Shown here piece by piece: positions 24,255-37,500 of a stretch of DNA of 64,000 nt. The position numbers and the translations under genes are program-made. Each line of letters begins with the position of its first letter. Position 1 is the stretch's first letter. The notes beneath the pieces were generated by a model that was not told the origin of the DNA, did not search any database, and saw only the letters and a program-made list of their open reading frames with translations. Where the stretch lies: contig NC_087062.1 in NCBI RefSeq assembly GCF_963678635.1, positions 71,703,345 to 71,767,344 of the forward strand. The letters run 5' to 3'. Source of the stretch: Symsagittifera roscoffensis. Its lineage: Eukaryota; Xenacoelomorpha; Acoela; Convolutidae.

Positions 24255-24652
24255 AGGGGTGGATTTTGGGGGGGGGGGGGCGATTGGCGGATTTAGGGGG
24301 GGACGCTTCCTTCCCTCAGAGATTCGACACCCTGCCGACCCAAAGGGTCCCCCTTTGCACTATTTTAAGAAATCCATTTTTGGCTGACTGACCCTAAAAT
24401 TTTTCTAAAGGCGCCTTGGGCGCCAATAAATACTAATTTTGAGGAGGAGTGCTTGCCGAAAAAACGCGGTTTTTCGGTCAAAATTAAAAAAAAGTGCCTA
24501 AAAAAGCCTTTTGGCCTGTTTTTTCAAAATTTTTGGCCAAACCAGGGTCTTTGTAGTGCTTTAGGAGAGCTCGGAACATCAATTTGGTCGACCTAAAATT
24601 GGTTTTTTGAAAATCCCCCCCCCTCCTCGAGAAAATCCTAGATCCGCCCCTG
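24255..24652 (+). mobile_element. hAT-like non-autonomous element
   Basis: Plus orientation. The right terminus CTAGATCCGCCCCTG ends at 24652 and the left end is corrupted by a poly-G run (24268-24280). Core blocks of the family are present in order. Confidence 0.65.
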
Positions 24653-24774
24653 GTTGATTCTATAGCAATTTATACTGTTTTTAGCTATTTTTTAAAAACA
24701 TATAAAATGTAGTCGGAATGAATTTTGGTTTAAAAAACTGGATTAAAAAAACAAGGGAGGATGCGAGGATTAAA

Positions 24775-24961
24775 AGTCTTAGGCGTTTTTTGTTGCGTAC
24801 GTTTTTAGGCGCGCACTCCACCCTCAACATTGGTATATTTTGGCACCCAAGTCTCCTTCAGAAAAATTTTATGGTCAGTGAGCCAAAAATGAATATCTCA
24901 AATTTGCAAAAGGGGAACCTTTGGGTCGGCAGGGGTCGAAACCCTAAGAATTTCGCCCCTG
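24775..24961 (-). mobile_element. hAT-like non-autonomous element, truncated
   Basis: Minus orientation, ending TTTCGCCCCTG at 24961. It retains the core with GGTCGGCAGGGGTCGAAACC. Together with the copy at 24255-24652 it forms an inverted pair. Confidence 0.55.
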
Positions 24962-26331
24962 ATTTTGAATATAATGCACTGTGTTTGAGTTTTCAGAATA
25001 ATATACAAAAAATATTACAACCCATTTAGTTGATCATAATCGACTGAAATGGATTTTATTGATTTGACAAAAACTAAGATTTTAATCAATTTTTAATCAA
25101 TTATTATCGATTAATTTCAAATTTTACAAAGACTGACAAGAAAACTCCAATATAATTGATTACTCTCCATGTAACTCCATCAGTGCGGGTGGGGAACGCG
25201 AGCTTTCCCATCAATTAAAGTATACACTGACAAAAAATATGGCTTTAAAACAACTTTAAAGACCTTAGTGGTCAAAATAGTCAAAGCGCTCCTCGCTGGA
25301 AATGTGCTTAGAAGTTTTGAACGCATGAATTTCAAACATCAAATGGAAACGTGGCATTCGACAGTCGGTAGGCATCTATGATTCTCTTTTCTGCTCTTTT
25401 GCTCTATTTGATGAGGGCGATAATGAGTTGATTGGGGCTAATTGAGTCGACAGAAGAGTCAGTCGCTTATCTGAGCAGATAAACACAGGTTAGAAGTAGA
25501 ACATTTGCAAGGGGCACTCTTTAAAATAGAATCAGTTAGCCCAGCTGCTGCTCAAGAAGCATAATTTGAATGATTTACATTTGTAACTTTTTCGCATTTT
25601 ACATAGTATTAATACAGCTTTTATTTCAATAAAACAGTTCAAAATTATGATTTGTCCACTGAGAAGTGGTTACAATAGGTTAGATTTTCTAAATAATTTT
25701 TGTACAAAAACAATTTTTAGAAATTACTTTTTTTTCAGGAACCAAGGTGTTTGTTAACATAATGAGCAAAATTTTGCAAAAGATCTGATCTGAGCTAATG
25801 TTCGTTAGGCTAATGGCGTTGTATGCTCATTAATACAACTGGGGTCGAATTAGAGGTAGAAATCCCTGGTGGCTGTCAGATGACAACACGGTGGCCTGTG
25901 GCTTCCTTCCCTTATCACTTGTTAAAATTTCACTCTCTTTCGCTCCACTGCAGAACACACAAATTACTGGTGAATTAACAAAATAACTAATCTGTTATTC
26001 CTAAGTGATCCTCGGGCAGTGTCATTGTAGAAGTTGGTGAAAAAAAAAATGAAAAGTGGAAGTCCATAGCCAGATCTAACTCAATAAGTTGCCATACCTA
26101 TGGTAGCTACGTGCAAACCCTCGACCCAATTTAAAACCATAGCAAAATTTAACTCCCTCAAATGTGACCCTAGGTGGGGGCTCTCTATCGAAATGATGGA
26201 ATCGGTGCAATCTTTTTCTAGTTTTGTGATTGAATACAAGTAATGGCGACCTCAAATTAACTATGCATTTCTTAAGAAGAAATAAGTCTCTTGAACCAGT
26301 GTAGGTTTCCATCATTCTAGATATATCGACG
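24962..26331. other. Intergenic stretch with a possible regulatory patch
   Basis: No gene supported. The part at about 25190-25510 is less homopolymeric and holds the words GGGGCTAATTGAGTCGAC and GTCGCTTATCTGA. The last word also occurs, inverted, upstream of Rx near 33710. Function is not shown. Confidence 0.35.
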
Positions 26332-26697
26332 CAGGGGCGGATTTAGGGGTGGGAGTGGAGGGGGCGGACGCTCCCCCTCCCTCGCTAAGGGATTCGACCA
26401 CCTGCCGACCCAAAGGGTCCCCCCTTTGGTACTTTTTAAGAAATCCATTCTTGGTCAACCGACCCTAAAATTTTTCTAAAGGCGCCTTGGGCGCCAATAT
26501 ATACTATTTTTTGATGGGGAGCGGCTTTTTTGATCTGTTTTTTCAAAAATTTGGCCAAAACATAGAAACATAGTCTTTTTACTGATTTAGGAGAGCTCGA
26601 AAAATCAAAATGGTCAGCAAAAAAATTAGGACGTCAAAATTTTCAAAAATTTTTTGAAAATCCGCCCCCCCTCGAGAAAATTCTAGATCCGCCCCTG
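26332..26697 (+). mobile_element. hAT-like non-autonomous element, complete copy with 8-bp target duplication
   Basis: Best reference copy of the dispersed family (366 bp). It starts CAGGGGCGGATTTAG and ends CTAGATCCGCCCCTG, which are inverted terminal repeats. The 8 bp before (TATCGACG, 26324-26331) and after (CATCGACG, 26698-26705) match at 7 of 8 positions. Termini beginning CAGGG and an 8-bp target duplication are typical of the hAT superfamily. There is no transposase frame, so it is non-autonomous. Inside are GGCGCC palindromes near the centre and a GATTCGAC-CACCTGCCGACC block. Confidence 0.82.
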
Positions 26698-26705
26698 CAT
26701 CGACG

Positions 26706-28080
26706 TACGTGCAGAACTCATTTTTTTTGTGTTCCTGAATGAGATCAAGTCCGGATGAGCATGGCGTTTTTCCTTTAAATTTTATAGCCAGCAATCTAAT
26801 TTGTAAACGCCTTTCTAAAAAAAAACGATTTCTTACCTGCAAACAAATCATAATCAAAACTTTGCTAGAAATACTGCAACATACGCCAAAGTCCCTTCTA
26901 GCCACCTTCCCCACCCTGAGAGGTCTGCTGTACACATTCAAAATTCCCACCTCAATATCTGAGGACAATAAGAAAAAAATATATTGAGATATGATAAATT
27001 ATCATGCAAAACAAGGGTTAATGCTACCATTATTTCTCGAACTATGATAAAATCATGGCGAACTATTTGTTTTCAGTAAACTTTAACTACTTCAAGGAGG
27101 TTGAGTGTGATGTCATTTTAAAGCCCTAGTAGTCGCGTTTTCAATTCTGAAAAAAAATTCGAAAATTTTGTCCGAAATTCTTGATTCACAAACTTTCTGT
27201 TTTCAGTTTTCAGACTAAGCGAGAGAAAAATTGATGTTAGGCTAAACACCCACTTCATTATTAGCCTTATTTTGTCACTAAAACGTTAAGTTTGCTTCTG
27301 ATTTTAGCAGTTTGTCATCTAGTTCACTATCATTTTACGTAAGAAAAGACCGAAAATTCGAGAAAACAAAATAAAACTTTTAAAAAATGTTTTTTGTTTG
27401 TTATTGTTTGAAACTTTTGTTTGTGAGTTTCCTGTGGATCTTAAATAAGTATGGTCGGAAAATTCTGTGCTAAATGTTTTACATTGGGCTGCAATTGGTA
27501 GCAATCACTTTTTTTCTTAACTGCTTATATTATGTGCTCGAGTATCAATGTTGTTCAGCAAACAATTTAATTTAAGTTTTTATTTTTTATGCATCACAAC
27601 AGCCTAATAATGAAAAAAAATTTTCTGCATTTTTTCGGGCCGTTAACTGAACGGAGTTTAACGAGATACTTCTGATGTCTATCTAATGCAAATTTTGAAG
27701 AGTTTTCATAGTTGGAGGAGACCAAACGATCAAGAGTTTTTTCATGTTTAGTTTTCTCGTAGTTTTTTCTATCTCATAAAACATCATTTAAGTTCTGTAT
27801 CTCATCATAATGAAAATTTTAAAATCTTTTCTTATTAAATCTAATTCATTTTAAATTTTTTTTAAAGTTGAAAAATGGTCCATGAAACATTGTTTGGAGC
27901 TTAAAAGGTTTCTCTGTTTTTTTTTTCTCGTGCCTTCGGTTTATTTTGATAAATGTTTGCCCATTAATTTTGTCAAGAAAGTAAATACATTCATTCCTGT
28001 TTCACAGTATGTAATCCAAACACTCAATATCAATTTTAAGGTGTTCCCGGGATTGTTCGTCTTATCAATAATTAATAGTT
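26706..28080. other. Intergenic stretch, nothing firm
   Basis: A minus-strand segment at about 26834-26956 is bounded by TCCTCAG and by GCAG|GTAAG and is open in one frame, but the peptide is not recognised and no partner exon was found. The rest is AT-rich. Confidence 0.3.
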
Positions 28081-28081
28081 A

Positions 28082-31000
28082 TCTAGCCTTTCAATCAGAT
28101 TTCTAAAATTTATCGAAAATTTTTTTTAAAATTGAGTCCCATATTGGCCATTCCTTCAATGAATCTGGTAAAAACAAATTTAATTAAAGATATCAATAAC
28201 TTTCAAAATTGACTTGTTGAACAAAATTGAGGTTGAAACAAGCCAGAGTCTTCATCCAAACTGTTTGAAAATGCTAGTAACAAAATACAAAATTTCAGGA
28301 ACAATTTCTTTCTTTTCTTAGGAGTTTTTCGAAATGTGTGACTTGAAGCGATGAGCCAGGCGAGTTTAATCGTCGTTTTGATTCAATGGTTGTTGTTAAA
28401 AAATTTCGATATGCTTGACTCAAACAAGTTGTTGTCAGAATATTTGAAATTTATCCGATCTGGGACTAAAAATGGAAGAAACAAATTTCGCTGATTTTTT
28501 AAAACAAATCAGAGATGAAGGCTGGACAATGATCAAAAATGGAAGAAGCCAGACATTCTGGCAGCGCCCATTTACATTAGAAGAGTGTTTAGACTACTGC
28601 CATTCAAAGATTAACGTATTTTAGTTTCTTGGCAATACTATTGGGCAAAACTTATACGTGAAAGTTGAAGCGAAGGTAACGGCGGATCAGATAAGCTAAG
28701 TATCTGCCGACTTGTCAAACAAAATCATTATTTCTCAAGTTGACTTCAACTTAATCATATGGAATCTGGAAAACTCAATCAGAAATGGCAAAATTTTAGG
28801 AAAAAAAAAAACAAAAAGGAACCAAAAAATGAAATTCTCGTGCAACGAATTACAGTTTTCCCGGAGCTTAAGTCAAATTATAAAAAAAAAGAATTTTTTT
28901 GGCTCATTTGATTCATAATTTATAATAGTCTAGCCTTCCAATCAGATTTCTAAAAATGTTCGAAAATTTTTTTGATTTTGAGTCCCAGATTGATTGTTGT
29001 TTTAGTTAATTTGATAACAATTTGTTTGAATCGATTATATCAATTTTTTGAAAATTGAATAATTAAACAAGATTGAATTTGAAGCATGCCACAGCCTTCA
29101 TTCAAACTGTTGAAAATGCTCCTAGCAAAACACAAAACTGATGGAACGTTTTCTTTTTTCGTATAGGGTTGTTTTTCGAAAAGTTTGACTGAGGCGAAAA
29201 TTTCAGGCAAGTTTAAAACTCGTTTCAACGATTGTTTTTTTTTTTTAAAAAAACGATATGCTTGACTCAAACAGAATGTTGTCAGAATAAATGAAAATTT
29301 ATTAAATCGGGGACACATAAAAAAAAATTTAAAAAAAAAACAAAAATCAATTTTCGGCTGGATAATGAACAATTATGAAAAAAGAAAGTTTTAAAAAATC
29401 ATGGAAGCACTAAAATTAATACAAAGATTGTTTGAACTACAACCAATTCGAGAATTAATGTATTTTATTTCCTGGCTAAATTAACGAAAAAATTTATACG
29501 TAAAACTGAAAAGATGGCAACGGAGTAGATAAAAAAGGTTTCTGTCAATTTGTTAAAGTATAACCATTACTTCTCATGATGAATTCAACTTAATCATATA
29601 GAATCTGTAAAACACTGAGAATGAAATCAGAAACACAATAAGAATTGATACATTATTTGGAAAAACCAAAAAAAAAATTGAAAATTTTGTGCAAGCGAAG
29701 CAAATGAAATTCTTGTTAATTCAATAAGGAAAAAGATTTAGTTGAATTCATTTTTCTCAAAACTGATAAATGTGCAACCTTCTGATCATATTTTTAAAAT
29801 TTTCCGAAATTCTTTTACTTTTGAGTTCCAGATTGGCTATCGCTTCAATTAATCTGGTAACTTTTTTTTTTAATAAAACTCATCGTTAATTTTCAAAAAT
29901 GAGTAGTTGAACAAAATTAAGGTTGAAACATGGCACAGTCTTCATTCAAACTGTTTTAAAACGCTCGTAACAAAAAACCAATTTTTAAGAATTTTTTTTT
30001 GTTAAAAGTTTTTTTGCATTGTTTGAGTGAGGCGATGAACTAGGCGAGTTTAATCCTCGTTTTGATTCAACAAAAATTGTTTAAAAATTTGATATACTTG
30101 ATTCAAACAACTTTTTGTCAGAATAACTGATTAATTTTCTGACCTGGGACCAAAAATGAAACAACAACCAGAGAAGAAGGCTGGACAAGGATCACTAATG
30201 AAAAAAAACGAGAAATTCTGAGAACACCTAGAAGTGAAAACAAAGAGTGTTTTGACTACCTAGAGAAAAGATTCAAGCATTTTAGTTTCTTGGCTAATTT
30301 AATGGAGAAATGAATCAGCAAAAGTGAATGAGAAGGCAATGGAATAGATAAACTAGGTATCTGCCAATTTGCCAAACTATAACCATTGCTTTTCATATTC
30401 AATTCAACTTAATCAAGTGGAATTTGTAATACTCGGGGTACGAAAAAAGAAACTCAATCAGAATTGATACAAATTTGGAAAAACCAAAAGGAAACGAGAA
30501 TTGATTTCCTGGCGCAACGAATCATACAAAGTTCGATAAAATCGAATTGTGATAAAGATTTGTTTTAGTTCATTTTATCCATAAATGATAATTGTCTAGC
30601 CTTTCAAACAGATTTCTGAAAATTATCGAAAATGTTTTAAATTTCGAGTCCCAAATTGGTCATTGTTTTAAATAATCTGGTATCAATTTATTTGAATCAA
30701 ACTTATCAATCTTATAAAAAACTGAAAAGTTGAGAAAGGTTCAGTATGAATCATGCCACAACCTTCATTCAAACTGTTCAAATATGCTCGTAACAAAACA
30801 CATATTTCTGGATTGTTTTGTTATTACAAGTTTTTTTTTGAAATGTTGGACTGAGGAACAAAATGAGGCCAGTCCAAGCCTCGTTTTGATTTAACAAATT
30901 TTTTTTACATTCAATATGCTTGATTCAAACATATTGCTGCCAAAATAATTGAAAATTTACCCAATCTGGGACCAAAAATTTGAAAAACAGTTTTCCGCTG

Positions 31001-32232
31001 ATTTTCTGAAAAAAATCAGAGTGGAAGTCTATACCATGATCAATTATGAAATAAGAAAAAAGAAAAAAAAAAGAAAAAACCTGGGAGCAACAAAAAATGA
31101 ATTCAAAGAGTACTTGATTATGCCGCGATTCGAAAGTTAATGTAATTTAGTTTCTTGGCTAAATAATTGGCAAACATTTTATGTAAAATTTGAAGCGAAG
31201 GCAACGGAATAGAGATACTAGGTAACTGCCAGTTTGTCAAAATATGATCATCACAGCTCAAGATGACTTCAACTTTATCATATGGGTTCTGGAAAACTCT
31301 GTGATTGAGATAGGAAACTCAGTCAGAATTGATACAATTTTAGGAAAAAAACCGGAAAGAAAAAAAGTGAAATTCTCATGCAACGAAATATTTGAAAATC
31401 AAGTGAAAGTCAAATTAGAGAAAAGATTCATTTTGGTTGATTTCATCAATAAATGTTAATAGTCTAGCCTTTCAATCAGAGTTTTAAAAATTATCAAGAA
31501 AAATCAATTTTATGTCCTCGATTGGCCATTGTTTTAATTAATTTGGAAACAAATTATTCGAACCAAACTTACTATTTTTTATAATTGAATAGTTGAACAA
31601 ATTTGAGGTTGAAACATGCCTCAATTTTAATTCAAACTATTTGAAAACACTCGTTACGACTTTTGTAACAAAATTTTCGACACGTCTGACTTCGGTGAAG
31701 AGTGGGGCGAGTTTTGATTCAACGATTGTTGTTGGAAAACATTCGATAAGCTTGATTCAGACAACTTGTTGTCAGAATAGTTGACATTTTATCCGATCTG
31801 GGACCAAAAATTAAAAAATTGTTTCCGCTGATTTGCGAAACCTGGACACGTTTCAAAGGCTGGACAATGATCTATGGAATAAAAGAGAAATCATGAAAAA
31901 ACCTAATAATAAATACAAAGAGTGGACTACCCCGTTTCGAATATTAAGGTGTTTTAGTAAAATTTATACGTAAAAGTCGAAGAGAAGGCAAAGGAATAGA
32001 GTAACTAGGTATCTGCCAATTTGTCAAACTATTACCATCACTTCTCATGGTAACTTCAACTTAATCATGTGAAATCTGTAAAACTTAGGGAACAAAATAA
32101 CAAACTCAATCAGAATTTATACAAATTTAGGAAAAACCAGAAGGAAACAAAAATGAAATACTCGTAATATTCGAAATACTCGAAATATTTGAAATTCGAA
32201 TAAAAGTCAAATTAGAGAAAAGATTTAAAACA
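28082..32232. repeat. Old degenerate tandem array, about five ~850-bp units
   Basis: The landmark TCTAGCCTTTCAATCAGATT and variants occur at about 28082, 28929, 29772, 30595 and 31463 (spacings 847, 843, 823, 868). Each is followed in the same order by GAGTCCCA-ATTGG, TTGAACAAAATTGAGG, TTCATTCAAACTGTT, GGCGAGTTT, GATATGCTTGA-TCAAACAA and CGATCTGGGACC-like words. Units are heavily diverged with many indels. No conserved frame persists across units, so the short open frames are not called. The last unit stops near 32232 at AGAGAAAAGATTTAAAAC. Confidence 0.82.
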
Positions 32233-32389
32233 CCGTCTAGATGAAAAGAAAAGAAAAACTTTCACCTTCCCCGTTAGTCTTCTACAAAACTAAGGACCTG
32301 AACAGTGATCTCAAAGTAAAAATAACTATGAAAAACAATGAAAAAGAAAATAAGCAACCCCCCCCCCGCAACAAAATAAGCAAATTTGG

Positions 32390-32757
32390 GCGGGGGGGGG
32401 GGGGGGGGTGATTGGCCGCTTTCTTTTCCAGGGATTCGACCCCCTGCCGACCCAAAGGGTCCCCCTTTGTACTATTTTGAGATATCCATATTTGCTGACG
32501 GACCCTAAAAATTTTCTAAAGGCGCCTTTGGCGCCAATCTATACTAATTTTGAGGGGGGAGCGCACGCTTTTTTTGGCCTTTTTGTCAAAAGTTTGCCTG
32601 CGGCGCAGAAAATTTGGTTAAATTAGTGTCTTTATAGTGGTTTCGGAGAGCTCAGAAAATCAATTTACTCGACCAAAAAAAAGGTCGTTAAAAATTTCAA
32701 TTTTTTTTTTGAAAATCCGCCCCCCCCCCCCTCGAGAAATTCCTAGATCCGCTCCTG
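32390..32757 (+). mobile_element. hAT-like non-autonomous element
   Basis: Plus orientation, with the right terminus CTAGATCCGCTCCTG ending at 32757. The left terminus is masked by a poly-G run (32392-32408). The core blocks are well preserved, including TTTCTAAAGGCGCCTTTGGC. Confidence 0.68.
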
Positions 32758-34339
32758 GTCTGAGCAAATTTTACTAGATCATAAGAAAATAGAAAACAAA
32801 GTTAATGCTATTTTATTCAATTCATACAGTTTTGAATTTTTTCACAATTGTCAGAGAGCTTCTACGAAAAACACAAAAATAATTTAAAATGATAATAACG
32901 ATTGCCTCTCGCTGTTCACGAAACTTTTTTTCAAGCTCAGTTATTGTCATTTTAACTGTGGGTTAATGAAACCGGCCAGTTTTAATTATTTGGATAGTTT
33001 CTCTTTGTTAAAATGTATAATTCAGCTCTACATGCAAGCACTGTTCGATTAATCGAAGACAATTTACAAGATGGTCCAGCACTGAAGCAAAATTTGTGAA
33101 ATTTAGCTCTAAAAAACTTCTACTTTCAGTTAAAAACAACGCAAGCTGACTTCAAATTTAGTTGACTTCAAAATAAAGCAGCAGGCCTTGACATGATTAT
33201 TTTGGGCGCTATTTTGAAGACGGGCTTCAAGATTTAGCAGAGAGTAATTTGATTATCTGTTTAGCGCGATTTTTATTCTTTTCATTAGCAAAATGTTCCT
33301 AGGGTATTGTTCGTTTAACCAGCGGATAATTTGTGACAGGTCGAGCTAATAAGCTTAATGAAAAAATTCCCCCGTTTTATAGTCGGGCAATTGCTTCGAA
33401 CCAAATCTCGCCAAATTGAAGACGCGTCATTTGAACTCAGTCCAATTGAAGCCCCTAATCCATCTTGGGAAAAAAATTATACCTCCTTTCTATCAATATT
33501 TAAATTCAGAAAATTTTTTCTAGTTAAATAGTTACAAGAAAAAAGGGAAAAATATGGCAGCGGACTTTCATTTTATTGAGTCAATAATTTTATCAACACC
33601 CAGGCCAATTCGTTAATCAATCACTCGATCGAATTTGGCCGGCGGTCAAAAAGTGCCTTTTTAGAGAGATTTAAAATCACTGGAGTATAAATAAAACACA
33701 AATTGACTCAATCAGATAAGCGACGGCCGGTAAAGACATTTATTTCGCTAGAAAAAAATCCAGCCAAATCAAAATAAGAAATTTGAAAAAAAACTTGCTT
33801 TTATGTAAAAAAAGTTTCCTTGAAACCTTTTTCATTTTATCTCTTAAATTTTTCCTAAAACCTTTTTTCATTACTGAAATACGGTCATTACATTTGTAAG
33901 TTTGATTTTATTGAGCTGTGCGAATTTAATTCCATTTATCTGCTGATTGTTTAAAAGACAGGTATGAATATGTTAAGTGGATCCAATTAGCACTTAAAAT
34001 AGAGCAATCTGATTGGCTAATACCAAACCTGATTGGTCAAATCAACTAACGGTTGTTCTTCATTTGTACTTCTTCAGTCATCCACTTGACTTTTCTGCCA
34101 CTTTTTGGAAGTACATCAATTAAATATCATCTCTCTGTATAGCAGTTATATTATCATTCTTTTGGGTTGTTCTAACTGTTCGAATAGTTTTCTTTTGACA
34201 GTTCCATCGAAAATCTACAGAAAAAAACGAGGCTTAGGCCGGAAAAAAATAACTTAAACCACAAAACAAAGCTACGAGCTACTAAAATAGCTCAAAATTC
34301 ACCAGAAACCGTTTTCCATTTGAATTTGAAAAAAAGACA
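32758..34339. other. Upstream region of rx
   Basis: No coding evidence. The sequence at about 33180-33760 is less homopolymeric than its surroundings and has several TAAT/ATTA cores (for example GTTAATCAATCACTCGATCG near 33613), a plausible promoter-proximal control region for the homeobox gene. Confidence 0.4.
33686..33693 (+). promoter_or_regulatory. TATA-like box upstream of rx
   Basis: TATAAATA about 650 bp before the rx start codon, in a moderately GC-rich context. It is only a sequence match; the transcription start is unknown. Confidence 0.22.
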
Positions 34340-34574
34340 ATGACTTCGTTGAGTTTCGAACCGTCGCAACAGCAGTCACAGCCCATTTTATTATCCGAAC
34401 AGCAGCAGTCAGATTCAACGACCGAGGAATCGACTCAGCCGAGTCAAAGCGAACAGCAGCCGATATATTCGATCAGTTCTATCCTGGGAACGAAATGGAA
34501 CGAGACTTGTGTCCACCAAGAAAAGCATGACCAAAACAGCCCGTCTGAAAAGAAACACGTGACTAAAGAAAATG
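34340..34574 (+). CDS. rx: rx exon 1
   Basis: ATG at 34340 is the first in frame and encodes 78 residues plus one base before donor G|GTATAA at 34575. It contains the octapeptide-like motif. The split codon G+CG (Ala) fits the acceptor at 35001-35003. An earlier acceptor-like TTTCAG near 34943 would hit a stop within nine codons, so it is rejected. Confidence 0.85.
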
Positions 34575-37500
34575 GTATAATTGCAAAAAAAAATCATTTT
34601 TTCTATTTTGAATCGCCGCATTCTAATAATTTTTGAGTGAAAACCAAAAATGGTCTTAAATTGGCGCATAAATAGTTTGAAACAAGTAAGTAAATGTTTG
34701 AAAATTTGTTTCAAATTATACTTAGCACTGCGGAGCAAATTCAGCCATCACACTTTTTATTCATCTTTCTTCTTAGTTTGGCTTTTAAGTATCAGTGACT
34801 TTATTTGCTCCGGAAAAATGAGTTATTTCTAATTAGAGGATACCACCTATATCTCAAAATGTTTCTCTAATTCTTTTTTTATTAGATTCATCATTCAAAA
34901 ATCAATATTAATTTAATTCTACCATCATTTAAACCAATTTCAGCTTTGATCATGGCATATGCCACTGTTTGAATTTAATATAATTAAATGATTCCAATTT
35001 CAGCGATAGTTGACAAAGAGTTTCATCAAGAGTTGGGCAGTAAAATGCAATCCGACAAAAAACACCCACAAAACAATCTGTCACAATCCCAATTTGAAAC
35101 TTTGAGCCAATCTTTATTCCAAAACAGTCCAGCAGCGAACGTCAACGAGTTCATGGTCCCAAAAGCACTTCAAATGACCCGAAGTTTCTCAAATTACGAC
35201 CTCAAGTTAGCCTCATTGGAACAATCGGGACATAAAATCTCTCTTCAAGACGGAAAAGAATCCACGATTTCAAAGGAAAGAAACAAAGTTTTCCACTCAG
35301 CAACTGGAGTGAAAAATAAAAGTATGAGTCATCAAGATTTGGGTTTTCCGAGTGGAACCGGGGCTCGAATTAGAGTCAATAGTGATGGAGTCGCAAAAAC
35401 GGATGATGTAATCAGTGATAAAGTTGACCCCGAAAATGAAGAAGAGTTGGATTGTGACGGGGAGGGGGAGGGTGACGGGGAGGATGGGGGAAAGAAACAC
35501 AGGAGAAATAGGACAACGTTCACCACATATCAACTGCATGAGTTGGAGAGGGCTTTTGAGAAGTCTCACTACCCGGACGTGTACAGTAGGGAAGAACTGG
35601 CCTCCAGGGTCAACCTACCAGAGGTCAGAGTTCAGGTGGGTTATTTACAATTTTGAAACATTACAAATAACAACTCCTTGTTGAAGTGCTATAAGTTTTT
35701 CTCCTTGTTGAGCTATAACCACCCGGGTCGAGGTTTGCGATTATGTTTCTACCGGGTGGGTCGAACACAAGCCAGATTTTGACCAAAATCCATAGTCGAG
35801 AAGGCGCTATACTACATTTTCGAATTCGGTCGAGAAGTTTTCTTCGGTCGAAAATGGTCGATGAGGTTTGCCTCGGTCGAAATGTTTTTCCTCGTTCAAT
35901 ACTTTTTTCGTTGCTGGAAAAAATTTGAAACATAGATGAGTTGGGTCGAGACGGTCGAAAAATATCGAGCCTGGGTCGAAACGCTAACGCCAGTTCTTGA
36001 GCATTAGGCCTTAAAATTACAAAAAAGCACAAAAAACGCCATAATTTAACCAAAATTTTTGCGTCTGGCTGTTCCAACTTGCAAAAAAAAGCTAGGCTAA
36101 AAAAATAGCTAGGCTAGGCGTTGTTTTTTCCTCGCAAAAACTATATTTCTTAATTTACAATTTTTATAAATTTTTATTACCACCTAAAAATTGGTGATGC
36201 GTTGAGCTCAAAGTAAAAAAAAAAACAACTTGAAAATTGAATAAACGAAGCAAAGTTAAGAGAGTTTGAAAGTTGCCAATTTTGCCAATTTGGGAGAAAC
36301 GATGCACGATTTTCCCAGTTTTCTATTAACGGTAGCTTAAGCAGCAATTTAATCCGATAAGAAAATCATTTAAATTTGATTTGAAGAGACAGCTGATTGA
36401 TTTATCATTTCGATAATAAAAATTGGAAAGTCATTTTTTGTACTGGGCGTTGTGTATGTGGGAACAAAACAGTTGCAAAAAAGTTATTCGCGAAATATTT
36501 CTTTTTGCAAACTATTTCAGATACCTAAAAGAGCATTTGAAAAAATCAGGGTTTCACCGCGATACGCTGCTACGAGCAGTCCTTTTTTAGTTTTTGACAA
36601 CAAATAGTTGTGCCAAAACTGTTAGATCGACTTATTTTGGATTATTAATGCGTGCAATTTTTTCCAGTTTTCTAGACGCAAAATTTTGAAGTTTGAAAAA
36701 CTTTTCATTTCTTATGAAATTTTTATCAATTTTTTTAATATCGAAACTGTTTCACCCACCCCGAATTGCTATTGAAACATACAAGGATCCGTTTTGATAC
36801 AAGGAAATTTATTATATAGCCACAAAACTAAAATTTTGAATTTGAATTACTTTACCAGCTACATATACAACGCCAAAAGCAATATATTATGTCCGGAGGG
36901 AGATCCTAAAGAGCAGTACTGCTCATCGAGTAGGATATCCTGGAGAGTAAAGAGAAGACAACCAGAATCAACTCAACATATATATTAATTTAAGGGCTGA
37001 AGTTAAAAAACAGTTTATAGAGGTCCTGATTGTCGTTTAGGTAAAATTGGACCAAAATAACAAATCAACTTGCAGACCTTACGGTTTGAACTAGTCATTT
37101 TTCTAGGGGGGGGGGGGGGGGAGGGGAGGGAGACTGTTCACTTAGTCTATTAAGATGAGAGATTGTTCACTTAGTCTTTCAGATAAGGAGATTGCTCATA
37201 TAGACCGTAAAACTTGTGACGATAGACGACTGAACTTCATTGTAAAAAATTTTTATTTTTGATAATTAGGTGATTTTTGTCGAAAATAAAAAAAGCTGTC
37301 GTTTTTTGCCATGATCTGTCTTTGTTGAATTGATGGCCTAGAAAAAAAGATAAATTCATTTCTCTGCTCGCAGAAAGGTGCTCACAGTGCCACACTGCGC
37401 GTTTATATACAGATAAAATTTTTGTTATAATTAATTAATTGTGCTTTCTGCGATTCGCAGAGGATCTAAGGCTATCCAGACTGTCTAAGCATAATCCGTT

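Noticed and set aside
26834-26956. Minus-strand exon candidate bounded by TCCTCAG and GCAG|GTAAG
   Set aside because: Splice-site matches are good but the peptide is unrecognised and no neighbouring exon was found; left unannotated apart from a note.
35297-35684. Minus-strand and alternate-frame open frames over rx exon 2, and likewise 41025-41453
   Set aside because: Shadows of the GC-richer rx exons.
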